Shown here: piece by piece, positions 1-10,251 of the stretch
Position numbering within the stretch: the first letter of the stretch is position 1
Layout of the letters: every line of letters starts with the position of its first letter
Source: Asparagopsis taxiformis
Taxonomy: Eukaryota; Rhodophyta; Florideophyceae; Bonnemaisoniales; Bonnemaisoniaceae
DNA length: 64,000 nucleotides
Assembly (NCBI GenBank): GCA_030407315.1
Contig: JALQPE010002583.1
Coordinates: forward strand, 32,607 to 96,606
Reading direction: 5' to 3'
The notes under the pieces: generated by a model
Database searches by the model: none
Seen by the model: the letters and a program-made list of their open reading frames with translations, nothing else
What the model was told of the DNA's origin: nothing
Program-made: the position numbers and the translations under genes

Positions 1-567
1 CCACCGCTTCGTAGTCCACAACCTCTCTGTTGCTCCTTCGCCACTGTGTCGGTGGCTGACCCCCGGACATTAACTTACTTCCCATCAGAAATTTTACATG
101 TTCGTAGGAAACACAAGGGTAATTCCTTTCAGGGATAGCATCATATAACAATCTGCCTTCCGCAACCACCATTTCATCGTGCCTTGGCTTCACAGCATCC
201 GAGTACCGCCACTTTGATACTTCCATCACTGCAATATCCTTTTCCTCCGTCGTCAACCTCACAATTGCATCACCCACATCCTGTCCATTGTGCTCCACCA
301 CACCAGGCGTGTACACGCCATCTCCTCTGTCTACATCGATGCGGTCTCCCACTGACGGCTTACCACTGCAGACAGGATACTGCTCAGGAAGTTTGATTTC
401 CACAACCGTAGCCTTCCACCATATTGCGTCATCGCCAACTTGGAACCATACGTCTATTTCCGTTCCGACACATGGGAGTGCATCTACGGCAGCTGCCCGC
501 TCACGCTCACGACCAGCTTTCGCTTTTCGCTCTGTCGCCTAATTCGCAATGATTCACGCCTAGTCAT
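1..567 (-). pseudogene. Arm-borne gene copy, partial and frameshifted
   Basis: This is the diverged copy of the intact gene at 46369-47172. In reverse complement it encodes an Arg/Glu-rich start, a stretch with WFQVGDD and WWKA, and GDRIDVDRGDGVYTPGVVE, which closely follows the other copy. The start ATG at 567 is conserved, and an in-frame TAG lies just upstream, which supports this start. A one-base loss in an A run about 40 bases into the gene, relative to the other copy, shifts the frame. The C-terminal part lies outside the window. The function is unknown. The paired short acidic-aromatic blocks resemble small chromatin-reader-type folds, but that is only an impression. Confidence 0.6.
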
Positions 568-1563
568 AGTTGCTCCACAAAATAAAGATTCTACAACGCA
601 CTATCTGCAATTTTGTTTAGGACAAGTCTTCGTCGACTTCTTCACTAGATACTACTTCACCCATGTCTGTAACGTCCAATTTTTTCATTTTTATAGTATG
701 ATACGAAATCACTACCTTGTTCCCTACTGCCATACAAGTTGTCAAACAATCTACTACTGCGTTCAAGATACTAGTCACGCTTAAAGCCAGGCCGGAACTC
801 ACTATTCAGGTCAATCTTGTGTATGCGGGAGTGACTTTATTACATAATTTAGCGACTTCGACAGTAACTATGCCGTAGTATGTGTGCTAAAAATCAACAT
901 AGATGGTGCCATTCTTTACTAAGTAATACTACAGAAACTAAACTCAAGTACAATTATCTACTCTTTCGACCGTACCCTACCTATGGTACAACAATGGCCA
1001 TATCGAGATTAGCTAGTTAACGTCATACATTCTGCATTTCGCCTCTTGCATATGATATATTATTCCTCATGGACGCCCACAACGTGACGCTATCGAAGGG
1101 TATGGCGCGTTGGAACAGTCAGTACCAGTCCATCACTCTAGCCTCACTACACTGCTACGAATGCCATCTGTACTACAGACCGGCGTAACCATCCAAGTTC
1201 ATGGTTCGAGTCCAACATGGTACTGTCACACATATGGTTCCCTCGTTTCGTCATTCCAGCATGGAAATTATAAAAATCGTGGAATATGCCACCTCCGGTC
1301 ACTGTCATGACCAACGCGACGTGTCCTTGTCCTTTCTATTGTTATTTTTCCGTACAGTACTGGAAAATTCCACCATGTCACGGTGCTTATACCCACTCCC
1401 ACGGCGCAGTTTCATTCCACTATATTCTTTACGGTATTTCCACTACTTATCTATGGCACGGCGCCGGTAATTTCTGGGATTTTTTGATGGTTTGTCATTC
1501 CACTAATTTCTAATGGTCCAGACCATGAAATTTGCTGGTTTTTCAAAAAATTGCTTATCCTGT
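1..1563. repeat. Left arm of a long inverted repeat (partner 45428-46938)
   Basis: Read in reverse complement, this arm matches 45428-46938 over its whole visible length at roughly 90% identity by eye, and it runs off the left edge of the window. The inner edge is sharp: both copies agree up to the codons for HRISNFLKNQ near 1563 and 45428, then differ completely. The arm contains a gene (1-567, minus) that is also present in the other arm. It is best read as a long terminal inverted repeat of a DNA transposon family. Whether the two arms bound one ~47-kb element or belong to two separate copies cannot be decided here. Confidence 0.75.
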
Positions 1564-1906
1564 GCCGCGGCGTATGCTCCACCCATCGTCTCCGGCGGTC
1601 CCTCGCGCCATCAAACATGTACGGGAACGGGAGGTCCTTGAAGTTGTCCTTAGTCGCAATGTTGCGCACGACGATATAGTCGGCCTCGTCGGTTTCCGGC
1701 AGCTTGTGGTTGTGCAGCGTGCGCGGAAGGCCAACATCGCCACCAGCAGTGCTCACCGAAGCCGTCCGAATATGCACAGCCGCACCGTCCACGTCCGCAA
1801 ACAAATTGACATCGACGCCGCGCTTGAGTCCGCGCGACTCCGGTGACGCGCTCACTTGATCGCCGCAAACCGTTGAAAACAAACTGCTGAAATGCGTATC
1901 CGCCAT
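1451..1906 (-). CDS. Hypothetical protein whose C-terminus reads into the repeat arm
   Basis: About 151 residues starting MADTHFSSLF. I take the ATG at 1906 because the upstream extension is low-complexity. The body has no domain I recognise. A basic stretch (RDRRRRW) precedes HRISNFLKNQ, and from there to the stop the protein is encoded by the inverted-repeat arm. The gene at 44184-45459 ends with the same HRISNFLKNQ before its own stop. Two unrelated cargo genes thus share a 3-prime end that belongs to the element arm. It may be a real element gene or a chance open frame. Confidence 0.4.
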   Translation of the reverse strand: MADTHFSSLFSTVCGDQVSASPESRGLKRGVDVNLFADVDGAAVHIRTASVSTAGGDVGLPRTLHNHKLPETDEADYIVVRNIATKDNFKDLPFPYMFDGARDRRRRWVEHTPRHRISNFLKNQQISWSGPLEISGMTNHQKIPEITGAVP

Positions 1907-2249
1907 GGTTGTTGAGTTGGAAAGGAAAAGAGATGGTTGACGTTGACGTATTGGAGTGATGTGGATGGTATGTTTCACGTTGAAGAATGGTCGTGAACGC
2001 CAATCGCTGGAAATAATAACACAATACAACCGAAATTTTGTTAGGTACAGACCTATCGTGACCGCTGGAATGCAAGAGAGGCAATCGAGATGTGAGTGTC
2101 CGTTCGGAACGGGCCCGAGTCGGGCTCTCGAAACCTGACGAGGTGGCGTGAAGCAGGCAGTGCCCTTGATGTGTAATGTGTTAAAATTACAGCTGTCAGG
2201 CTAGGCGGCTTTTGGGGCGGCTGCGAGCACCCCTTTATCCGGGGGACAC

Positions 2250-2440
2250 CCTGATTTGAGTTAAAATTTGGGCTATTCTCAAAAACATGCACATGTGAAC
2301 ATGTTTTTGAGATGGGAGTGTGCCGTACGGCACAATCGACCCGCCCAAATCGATGATTTTTTGCAATTTTTTTGTGCCCGAAATTTTAGAATTTCTGGGA
2401 TGGCCAGCAGTGCAATCGAGCTGGACATCCACTGGACGTC
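2250..2440 (+). repeat. Hairpin-rich transposon end, copy R1
   Basis: First of four copies of a ~165-190 bp repeat, beginning near CTGATTTGAGTTAAAATTTG. It contains an inverted pair CTCAAAAACATG/CATGTTTTTGAG around an ACATGTGA core, then the palindromic GTGCCGTACGGCAC, then AAATCGATG, and ends at GGCCAGCAGTGCAAT plus a CCACTGGACGTCCA tail. It is the end sequence of the SET-gene transposon family at 3946-6164. Confidence 0.75.
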
Positions 2441-2639
2441 CATTTCAGGTTGGTCGTGAGAGAGTGGGGCGGGACCATGATGGAACAAGGACCAAGACCT
2501 GTCCCTGGCGTATTGAGCCTGAAATCGACCCTTCGTCAGACGCCATTTAGCCTTACAGTTAGTGCTTACAGAAGCCAGTGACAACCCCACTCGGGGCGGC
2601 GGCCGGTGCCTGGGGCCGTTGTGGCCAAATTAGACACCA

Positions 2640-2806
2640 TGATTTGAATTAAAATTTGGGCTATTCTCAAAAACATGCACATGTGAACAGGTTTTTGAGA
2701 TGGGGGTGTGCCGTACGGCACAATGGACCCGCTGAAATCGATGTTTTTTGCAATATTTTTGCTGCCCGAAATTCTACAATTTCTGGGCTGGCCAGCAATG
2801 CAATAG
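2640..2806 (+). repeat. Hairpin-rich transposon end, copy R2
   Basis: Second copy of the family-end repeat in the same orientation as R1, with the same CTCAAAAACATG hairpin and GTGCCGTACGGCAC palindrome. It stops at GGCCAGCAATGCAAT. The piece between R1 and R2 shows no gene, so this is a solo end or a deleted element. Confidence 0.7.
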
Positions 2807-3300
2807 CTATATGCTCTAAACCGATTCTAACAAGCAGAAAAAATCCTCTCCTTCATGAAGATGCTCTCGAATTGAGTGCAATGCAACGGACTCCCTCCAA
2901 GAGAACGACAAAGCATCGTCTTTTGCAAGGCATTTCCGTACGAAAAATAATCGAAAAACATATTTGACTTTAACCTAACAGCTATCGCGAGCACCGTACT
3001 CAGCTATATTTCCTCTGTAATTTCCTTCCTCCAACCAATCAATAGCCGCTTGGTCACAGGCTTAACAGCCTTCCACTATCTGTCCTATCCATCGAAGACC
3101 CTCGGAGGGTTCGATCCAGGCTTTGATCACCCATGATGGGTGTGCAACCCGAGAAATTGAAAATGGAACATATTGCGACAGGGACGAGATGTCATTCAAT
3201 GAAAGAGAAGTTCTCTTTCGTTTACTTTTTTCTAACAAGATTCTAAACGTCTACAAACCCTATGTCGTCCGTCCGTTTTCATCCCGGAGAGATGTGGATG
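2807..3300. other. No recognisable gene
   Basis: Short open frames only, with nothing that looks like a conserved protein. It separates the R2 repeat from the Gly-rich tandem region. Confidence 0.5.
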
Positions 3301-3720
3301 TGAGGTAAGACGCAGTGGTGATGTTGTGTTGATTCCCACAGACGGAGGTGGAGGAGGTGGCTACGGAGGAAGCCTGGAGAACTTGTCCGGTACTGACATC
3401 TCACATGTTGAACATGTGAGATGTCAGTACCCATGGATGAGAAGAAAACCATGTTCAGGTCCGGTTCGGATATTGTTGCCATTAACGGAGGCGGAGGAGG
3501 CGGCTACGGTGCAAGCCTGGAGAACATGTGACTCACATCTCGGAGATGATAGTACCCATGGATGAGAAGAAAAGCATGTTGAGGTGCGGTTCGGATATTC
3601 GATCCATTAACGGAGGTGGTGGAGGAGGCTATGGTAGAAGCCTGGAGAAGAATAGAGTAGTCCTATACCCATGGATCACAAGAAGACGTTGTTGGGCTCC
3701 TTTTCGAAGCCCATTCGTCT
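3300..3720 (+). pseudogene. Tandem Gly-rich coding repeat, broken
   Basis: Three tandem units of about 140 bp each encode a version of PMDEKK-M-R-GSDI--INGGGGGGYG-SLEN. The units lie in different frames: the second opens at PMDEKKTMFRSG and the third at PMDEKKSMLRCG. Each join carries a short degenerate spacer. In the first join the spacer is a 41-bp near-perfect palindrome (3390-3430). Glycine-rich repeats of this kind occur in structural or RNA-binding proteins, but the identity is not recognised. It is either a decayed repeat gene or exon-like repeats. Confidence 0.5.
3390..3430. repeat. 41-bp palindrome
   Basis: Arms of 20 bases (GTACTGACATCTCACATGTT and its complement) surround a single central G. 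It sits exactly at the boundary between two Gly-rich coding units. Confidence 0.85.
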
Positions 3721-3945
3721 CTTGAATAAATTTAGCACCCAAATCATATACGATTGCCGAGTTGACACCCCGTATGTCTCGTTGGTAGAAATAGCAGGGG
3801 TTCCATCACTCAGCTGGCGGGAAGTAGTTACTGATTATATGAGATATGGCTTAGCTCCCGCCAAAACCGATAGCTCTGGGCTCAGGTTCTCCAAATGTGG
3901 TTATACGAATGTGTTCTGACAATGCTAGAAGACGAATATCTGCAT

Positions 3946-4131
3946 CCTGATTTGAATTAAAATTTGGGCTATTCTCAAAAACATGCACATGTGAACATGT
4001 TTTTGAGATGGGATGTGCCGTACGGCACAATCGACCGCCGAAATCGATGTTTTTTGCAATATTTTTTCTGCCCGAAATTGTAGAATTTCTGGTCTGGCCA
4101 GCAATGCATCTGAGCTGGACATCCCCATGTC
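3946..4131 (+). repeat. Left terminal inverted repeat (R3) of the SET-gene element
   Basis: Same modules as R1 and R2: the CTCAAAAACATG hairpin, the GTGCCGTACGGCAC palindrome, the AAATCGATG segment and the CCAGCAATGCA tail followed by GAGCTGGACATCC. It is inverted relative to 5963-6164. Confidence 0.8.
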
Positions 4132-4524
4132 CAGTGGCCGTCCGGATGTCGCTCACCTGGTAAGCGTGATGCACCTGTGACAACCTATGTGACTGCAGTC
4201 ACAGCCGCCATGGCGGCCGTGCAGTACAACACTCAAAGACAGGGAATCACAATCTTTTAAAAATTTTCTCTACCACGTATCCGTCACAAATTATTACCTA
4301 CACCGGTTACCGGTTTCAAGACCTTTCCAGTGCTGTGTACCCGTATACTCTGTTCCGTTCGATATCAACCAGTGTTCCTCACGAAAGAGTGCAAACGTCA
4401 CGAGATACGTCGTCAAATTTGACTGTCTCGCCGAGCGGTCGCCATCCTGTACCGAATTTCCACTCATTCCATTACGACGAATAAGCGCAGGCGCAACAGC
4501 AATCCGATCGTTGACGACGCAACC

Positions 4525-5716
4525 GTGCCAATTCTGCGCGAACCCGCTAGCCCTTGGGAGGATTCTAGTGACATGGGTACACGTCGAAACGTAGGTCGCG
4601 CCGCCCGCGAAACTACTCTCGCTGGCAAAGACTTCCTCCGCCTCTTGCTGGATTTATTCGCCCACTCAAGTTTCGCAGACTTGACGGACAAGCCGGGAGG
4701 TTTCACATACGCGGACCTTGGCGCTTGGGTTGCGCAGGGCACGGAAGAACAATTTGCGGCGCTGCAAGGTCGACTCAGCATGGCCTTCAGCGGTCGTTCG
4801 AAGAATGCTGGAGTCGAGGCGGATGTTGCCGAAATCGTCATGGCAGAGATGAACGTTGAGCGAGCCAAGCAGATTGTTCGTCTGGCATTACCCATTGCCG
4901 AGTTTTCAAGACAGGATGAGCGTATCGGGCAATGGGTTGAGCACTGCATCCTTTCTGGGATCGTGCCGCAGACCTTCCTTATTGGATGTAACATGCTTCC
5001 TTCGCCACTACAGGCGCCGCAGCGCGGGGAACCAAGCGCCTTCGTTCTTGCTCCACCGGAAACGTTCGAGGTATTGATGTATTTCCAAGCGTTGTCTATC
5101 ATCCGAAATCACAACAAGAACCTGCCGCGTCGCCGAATAGGCGACGCGGCCGAAGAGGGGAACGAAGCCGCACGCGTCCCAGCCCATCGGAAAACCACTA
5201 ATCGAGCTTGTTACGTGGTTCAAGTTTTATACCATGCTTGGACCGATGTGGCCTTCGCCGCAAAGTTTTGCTGAACAGACATTTAATGTTGGCGACGAAG
5301 TATGTGCATACTACGGAACTGTTGTGTACTCTGATATGAGCAAGGAGTCGATGAGGTTCGCGTACGGAGAGGGTCACATGGCGGTAACGAAGGAAACATT
5401 CTTGATGTATGCAATCAAGCTGTATGCAACAGCGGAGGACGACGAAAACATCGAGCATCCAATTTGGATTGTTCCGGCTCCGTTCTGTTCGGCGCAGTTC
5501 ATCAACGACCCGCGGTATTTGCGAGGTGAGGACACTCCGGCGGAAGACACCAGGCGGATGGCCAACGTCGAGTTTGTCGAGAACTACAGCAGCGGTTCGA
5601 CGGGGAAGAAGCTCAAGGCGAAGGACCTAGAAAATCCAAAGATCATTGTAGTACGTGCAATCCGCGATATACGTCCAGGGCAGGAGCTCTACGTTCATTA
5701 TGGGACAGCGTTTTAG
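4525..5716 (+). pseudogene. Transposon-borne SET-domain protein, one frameshift
   Basis: Likely a protein-lysine methyltransferase-like protein. Two frames join near 5220-5270. The first (4525-5274) is an alpha-helical region of about 230 residues that I do not recognise. The second (to 5716) contains a SET-type core: NVGDEVCAYYG near the start, then FINDPRY, then ANVEFVEN, then IRPGQELYVHYG just before the stop. In SET proteins the matching blocks are the GD/YxG strand, the NHxxxPN-like loop and the GEEL-DYG loop. The usual NHS is replaced by ND plus a later ANVEF, as in the C-terminus of the large protein at 49201-52698. The N-flank of the SET core is degenerate. It is the only gene between the inverted ends at 3946 and 6164. 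The frame break may be decay or an indel error. Confidence 0.65.
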
Positions 5717-5962
5717 AGCATGGAATTAGGGTCACGAAAGATGTTTTCATTTCGACTACAAATAAAGCTACGTTCCAGAGTTGAAGTATATCATATAATG
5801 CAGCATGTCCAGCCACCATTAGTCCAGGGTGAAACCTATTCGGCAGTACTCACATGTCAAAAACCAATCGTTTACACTCCAGGTGCACTTCGTCCGAGCA
5901 GTGAACCTGACTGCTTGGATGCTGTTATGCGTGCAGATGCAAAATACACGACCAAGTTGAAA

Positions 5963-6164
5963 TGGACGCCCGGTGGATGTCCAGCTCAGTTGCATTGCTG
6001 TCCAGCCCAGAAATTCTACAATTCAGGGCAGAAAAAAATATTGCAAAAAACATCGATTTCAGCGGGTCGATTGTGCCGTACGGCACACCCCCATCTCAAA
6101 AAACATGTTCACATGTGCATGTTTTTGAGAATAGCCCAAATTTTAATTCAAATCAGGACGTCTT
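5963..6164 (-). repeat. Right terminal inverted repeat (R4) of the SET-gene element
   Basis: Reverse-complement copy of R3, ending outward at AATTTTAATTCAAATCAGG. It keeps both palindromic modules. Confidence 0.8.
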
Positions 6165-6295
6165 CCGGACATAGGGGTGCTCGCGGCCTAGCTCTACAGC
6201 TGTAATTGTACCTCATTAAATACTGTTGATGACTGCCTACCGTATACAATCTGGGCTGTTGGCGTATTCTCCGGTACTTGACCTGACCTGAACGT

Positions 6296-6910
6296 TCATC
6301 GCAGACCGTTGTGGTTACCGACACTATTCAGCAATCTTTTTTGTATCTCGTGCAACTCAATCGTTCCATCGCTTCCGGAAAGCTTCATTATGCCGCCGGC
6401 GTATTGCGAAGAAAGCTCCAAAGCCTCCGGGCCCCAGAAAAACCGGTCAGCAGCTGCTGTATCGAGTGCCGACAATCCCGTGCGAAGAAGCGGTCTGGGC
6501 CTACCGGCAGCATTGAACCGCGGTCCGGTAGTCGCAAGACGGACCGGCGCAGAACTGGGGATCCGCAGCGAGAAAGTGAGGAAGGAGGAACGGCGCGGAG
6601 AGAGATGGGGCTTGACCGAGGCAAGCGTGCTCGCAGGGACAGGAACATCATGATGATGACATGATAGTGGCTCAAAACAGTTGGAATTGCGGCAGAGTGC
6701 TATGGCAAAGGTAGTTCCTCCCGGGTTGGCAGATGCGGAGGTGCTGCAGACGGAGTCCCAGCCGGGGGTTCCCGAGACACTGGAGGCTGTGACCCCCACT
6801 GCGCCAACTATGTCGAGTACATCAGCCCCAGCAGGTAATGCAGTCAGGGACCCGAGGATAGCGGCAAGGAGTTGTTTCTGAGCAACGTTCACAGTGATGC
6901 CAACTATCAT
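6296..6910 (-). CDS. Hypothetical protein, doubtful
   Basis: A 204-residue open frame, GC-richer than its surroundings, with a signal-peptide-like hydrophobic N-terminus (AQKQLLAAILGSLTALPAGA). No domain is recognised, and competing open frames exist on the plus strand. It could be a fragment of a host secreted protein or a chance frame. Confidence 0.25.
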   Translation of the reverse strand: MIVGITVNVAQKQLLAAILGSLTALPAGADVLDIVGAVGVTASSVSGTPGWDSVCSTSASANPGGTTFAIALCRNSNCFEPLSCHHHDVPVPASTLASVKPHLSPRRSSFLTFSLRIPSSAPVRLATTGPRFNAAGRPRPLLRTGLSALDTAAADRFFWGPEALELSSQYAGGIMKLSGSDGTIELHEIQKRLLNSVGNHNGLR

Positions 6911-6971
6911 TGGCGGTCAGGTGGTACTGAGGGGAGAGAGCAGCCGGAGTGCGGGCCTCGTCACAACAGAC

Positions 6972-7522
6972 CACTACGGTGTTGGGAATGAAAAAAGACA
7001 GTAAATTTACTGTCTGAGACAGTAAAAATTACTGTCTGGCCAAGACAGTGCGCGGAGACAGTAAAATTTACTGTCTGGAAATTTCAGAATACTGCTGCAG
7101 CAATAAACTGGCACGAAATCTGGGGCAGTACCAAAAACAGTAAAATTTACTGTCCAGAACAGTAAATTTTACTGTCCGGAAGTGTTGCCGCCAGACACGT
7201 ATGTGCAGACAGTACATTTTACTGTCTGAGGCAATGCATTGTATTGTATTACTGCACTGTCTGGTGAAAATCTGTAGACAGTAGTGTAGATAGCAAATTG
7301 TATTGTCTCCGGGTAGTACCGTGCATTGGTTCACAACACTGTCTGGTGGAGTGGACTTGAGAGGAAATAAGGATCATAGTGTTAGTATGGAGGTAAATGT
7401 GAATGGGTGTGGTATAAGACTATAGTAATTGTGATGAAGCTCTACAGATAGTTGGATGTAGGGAAGCTAGATGCTGAATAGAACGTTGTAGACAGAAAGA
7501 TTGGGAGAATTAAACATATCTG
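6972..7522 (+). repeat. Solo arm of the ACTGTCT element
   Basis: Nearly identical and parallel to 43271-43829. It begins at CCACTACGGTGTTGGGAATG, the 3-prime codons of the gene at 42218-43317, and continues through dense AGACAGT/ACTGTCT modules (for example ACAGTAAATTTACTGTC) to a tail ending near TTAAACATATCT. The rest of the gene is absent, so this is a solo or deleted copy. Confidence 0.8.
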
Positions 7523-10251
7523 GTGTGAGGGACGTTGGAGAGTATCATGGAAACGTGAGGGGAATGGTGCGAGTGGGATTAGTGGAGTGATGGGAAATGA
7601 ACTTGGGGAGAAATCGTTCATTTTTGTGACAGCATATTCACTGGCACCATGCCTGCAGCAGACATCACACTGGCAATGTTTTGTATCTGGTTTCACACTA
7701 CGCCGCCCCTAATTTTGATGTGCACGTTGTTGGAAGCATTGCAAAATTCCACCAGACCATCGACGGTCTCCGCAGCGATCGCTGCGGATATCCGTAGAGA
7801 CGACCATTATGGTACGTCTCTTTTGAAACAGCGAGCGGATCCAATTCTATTACGCAAGGCCTTGGTGTTCGTCTCTGCAAATTTGGATTTTGCATGCAGC
7901 TGTTCACACACTCCATTTTCCATATATGAACGTTATAACGTCCGTTAAATAGTGCGCTTCAGCAACGACAAAAGCATGGCAGAGCATTCCGCAACAATTC
8001 AACCACATACTGAGCTATGTTAACATATTGCAAGCGCTCAGTATGAATTGCATTGATCATCTTTTTCAACAACATATCCTTGCACTTCGTGCAGCATAAC
8101 TTTCTTCCCACGTGCATAGTCGCGGCAGTCATTCTCCATATTTACGCAAATCTCGTAAAGTTTTATTGCAAGTGGTACATCGAGTAGTAGCCATTACGTA
8201 CCGTTCGTAATCTCAGTCACAAGCTTCAAAACTTGTCACAATAGAGGCTTTCATCCATTTACCTCGCACATAATTTCCGAGCACGACCAACATCTCTTTT
8301 AATGCACGGCACTCCAGAAGCTATACTATAGTATTTACGCGACTTGAGCACAAGAATATGCAGAAAAGTGTAGGAAGGAAAGGAAGATGGCGATCATTTT
8401 GAAAGGAGAGAGAGTGTGTGTGTGTTTCTGGGAATGTGCAACGAATTGTTTTTGTTGTAGTAGAGGCGGCGGAATGTGAGGGAGTGTTGATATGGACGAG
8501 TGGATAGAAAAGTGTATGTGGTGGGGGAAGGAGGTGTGCAGATGGATTGACGGGATGGGAGGGAGGAATTATGGTGTTGATATGATGGTTGTGTCAGCAG
8601 TCCAGTGCGTGTGTTGGGTGAATCATTGGAGGGGAACAGAGGTAATGGGGTGAAGATGAGAGCGGGATGGGCGTAGTAGTGACGAAGGAGGATGACAGTG
8701 TGCTAGTAAAGGAGTACCATTGAACTTTCAGGTTTGTTGGAGATTGGTGACTTGTCGAGCACTGGCAGCAGGATGGTCGGGACATATTCGGATCTTCGGA
8801 CGAGATTCACTCGGAAACCAGAACGCGAAGGTGGACTAGATGATTTTGGGAGAGGGGGTTGCGGGTGTTGAACAGACAGGCAATGCGCTAGATAAGATGG
8901 CGGACGCGGCGGGGATCTGTGGAGGCCGGTTGAGGCGTTGGTTGGTTTTCGTGATGCGAAACAGCAGTTTAAGCAGGCGGAGATGCGGAGGTTGCAGAAT
9001 ACCAGACGGAGCGTTTTGGACGAGAGAGGAAATTACCCATGGTAGTGGACGTATGTGAGAAGACAAGTCAGAGAGAACAGTTAGGTTTATTTCATCGTGA
9101 GGACTTGAGACGGCGAATTTCATCGTCTCGCAGTTTGACTCGCTCCCAAACTCGTTTCAATTCATCTTCAACAGGCTTGAGTATTTCGCGCTTCAGCGAG
9201 CTACGATCACACCACTCCGACTCGTCTTGCATCTCCGCTAGCTGCAACTCCTCTGCGTGCACCGGTACTTGCCGCTGATCCAGAGGCTGCATTTGCGCAA
9301 CCTCTTCCGAATGCACACATTTTTGCTGTGCAGGTGGAATCCAACACATCTACAAGAGTTTCATCTCGACAGCTCGCGATGTTAATATGCGCGGCATTCA
9401 CCGAGCAAGCGATTCATGTTGAATCTGTTTGCACGCTCAATCACACCTGTGTCATGCCAAAGCAAGACAGGCCTTGTGTCAGATTATGGACTCTCTACAT
9501 CCATGCCGGCATGAAACGGCCGTTACTGGAATGATTTATCGCCGAGGAGGAAAAACGTGCAGGCGATGTACATGCTTGTATTGTTAAATACTAGAAATTT
9601 TCCATTCCATCCCGACGAGCAACACGCTGTTGAACTGCTCTACCGCTGCATCGCATTTATCTTGCTGAAATCTTCTGCACTAGAATGCATGAAATCCGGG
9701 TTGACGAGATGCGAGCCGCTGAGCATTGATCACCCAATCTGCCCGCAATACTTTGAAATTGTTAGGACAGCCTTTAGGTGATCATGCATCTGAGGGACCG
9801 CAATTAAACAATCCACGTTGTAAATTAATATAATATTGAATTGATCCATAAATTTCCATCCGTCTGTCTATCCATCAGTTCTACCATCCATCATCCGAAT
9901 CCACAACTTGCATTCTCTATCGGTATTCTCTCTGCACATCTGCCCAACCATACGACGTCGCAACAGCTGATCTAATAACCTCCGACTCCAATCCTCTCTG
10001 TCTCCAGTACATCTTCACGTCAGCAACCTCCTCAGTCTAACCTACTCCAACCGCTCGCTGCCTCACACTCCCGCTGAAGCTCCAGCCGAAGCTCTCGTCG
10101 CATTCCTTTACACCACCTGCTCTGTTTGAACCACTGACGTCCTCTCTGCTTCACATCTGTCTCCGCTCCAATCATCTCCTCTACACAATCCCTCTGTTTC
10201 TCCCGTTGATATCGATACGAACCCGCATCTGACACCATCTCTCTCACCACT
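7523..10251. other. Gene-poor stretch
   Basis: No gene can be supported. 8340-8760 is purine-rich with GTGTGTGT runs. A minus-strand frame at 9092-9349 encodes a charged helical segment (EELQLAEMQDESEW, then LKPVEDELKRVWERVKLRDD) that looks like a coiled coil and could be a remnant of an element protein. 9840-10250 is pyrimidine-rich and precedes the STAND pseudogene, perhaps as its promoter or leader. Confidence 0.4.

Larger units (their letters stand above)
3946..6164 (+). mobile_element. Short DNA transposon carrying a SET-domain gene
   Basis: Two inverted copies of the ~185-bp end repeat (3946-4131 and 5963-6164) flank a single gene region at 4525-5716. Both outer ends start CCTGATTTGAATTAAAATTT. 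I found no convincing target-site duplication and no transposase inside, so it is probably mobilised by enzymes encoded elsewhere. Solo end copies at 2250 and 2640 show that the family has been active nearby. Confidence 0.7.

Noticed and set aside
184..542. Pro/Ser-rich short frames at the window start
   Set aside because: They are antisense to the arm-borne gene (minus) seen intact at 46369-47172.
4464..5102. 212-codon minus-strand frame over the SET gene
   Set aside because: Antisense shadow of the GC-rich first half of the SET gene. No domain features.
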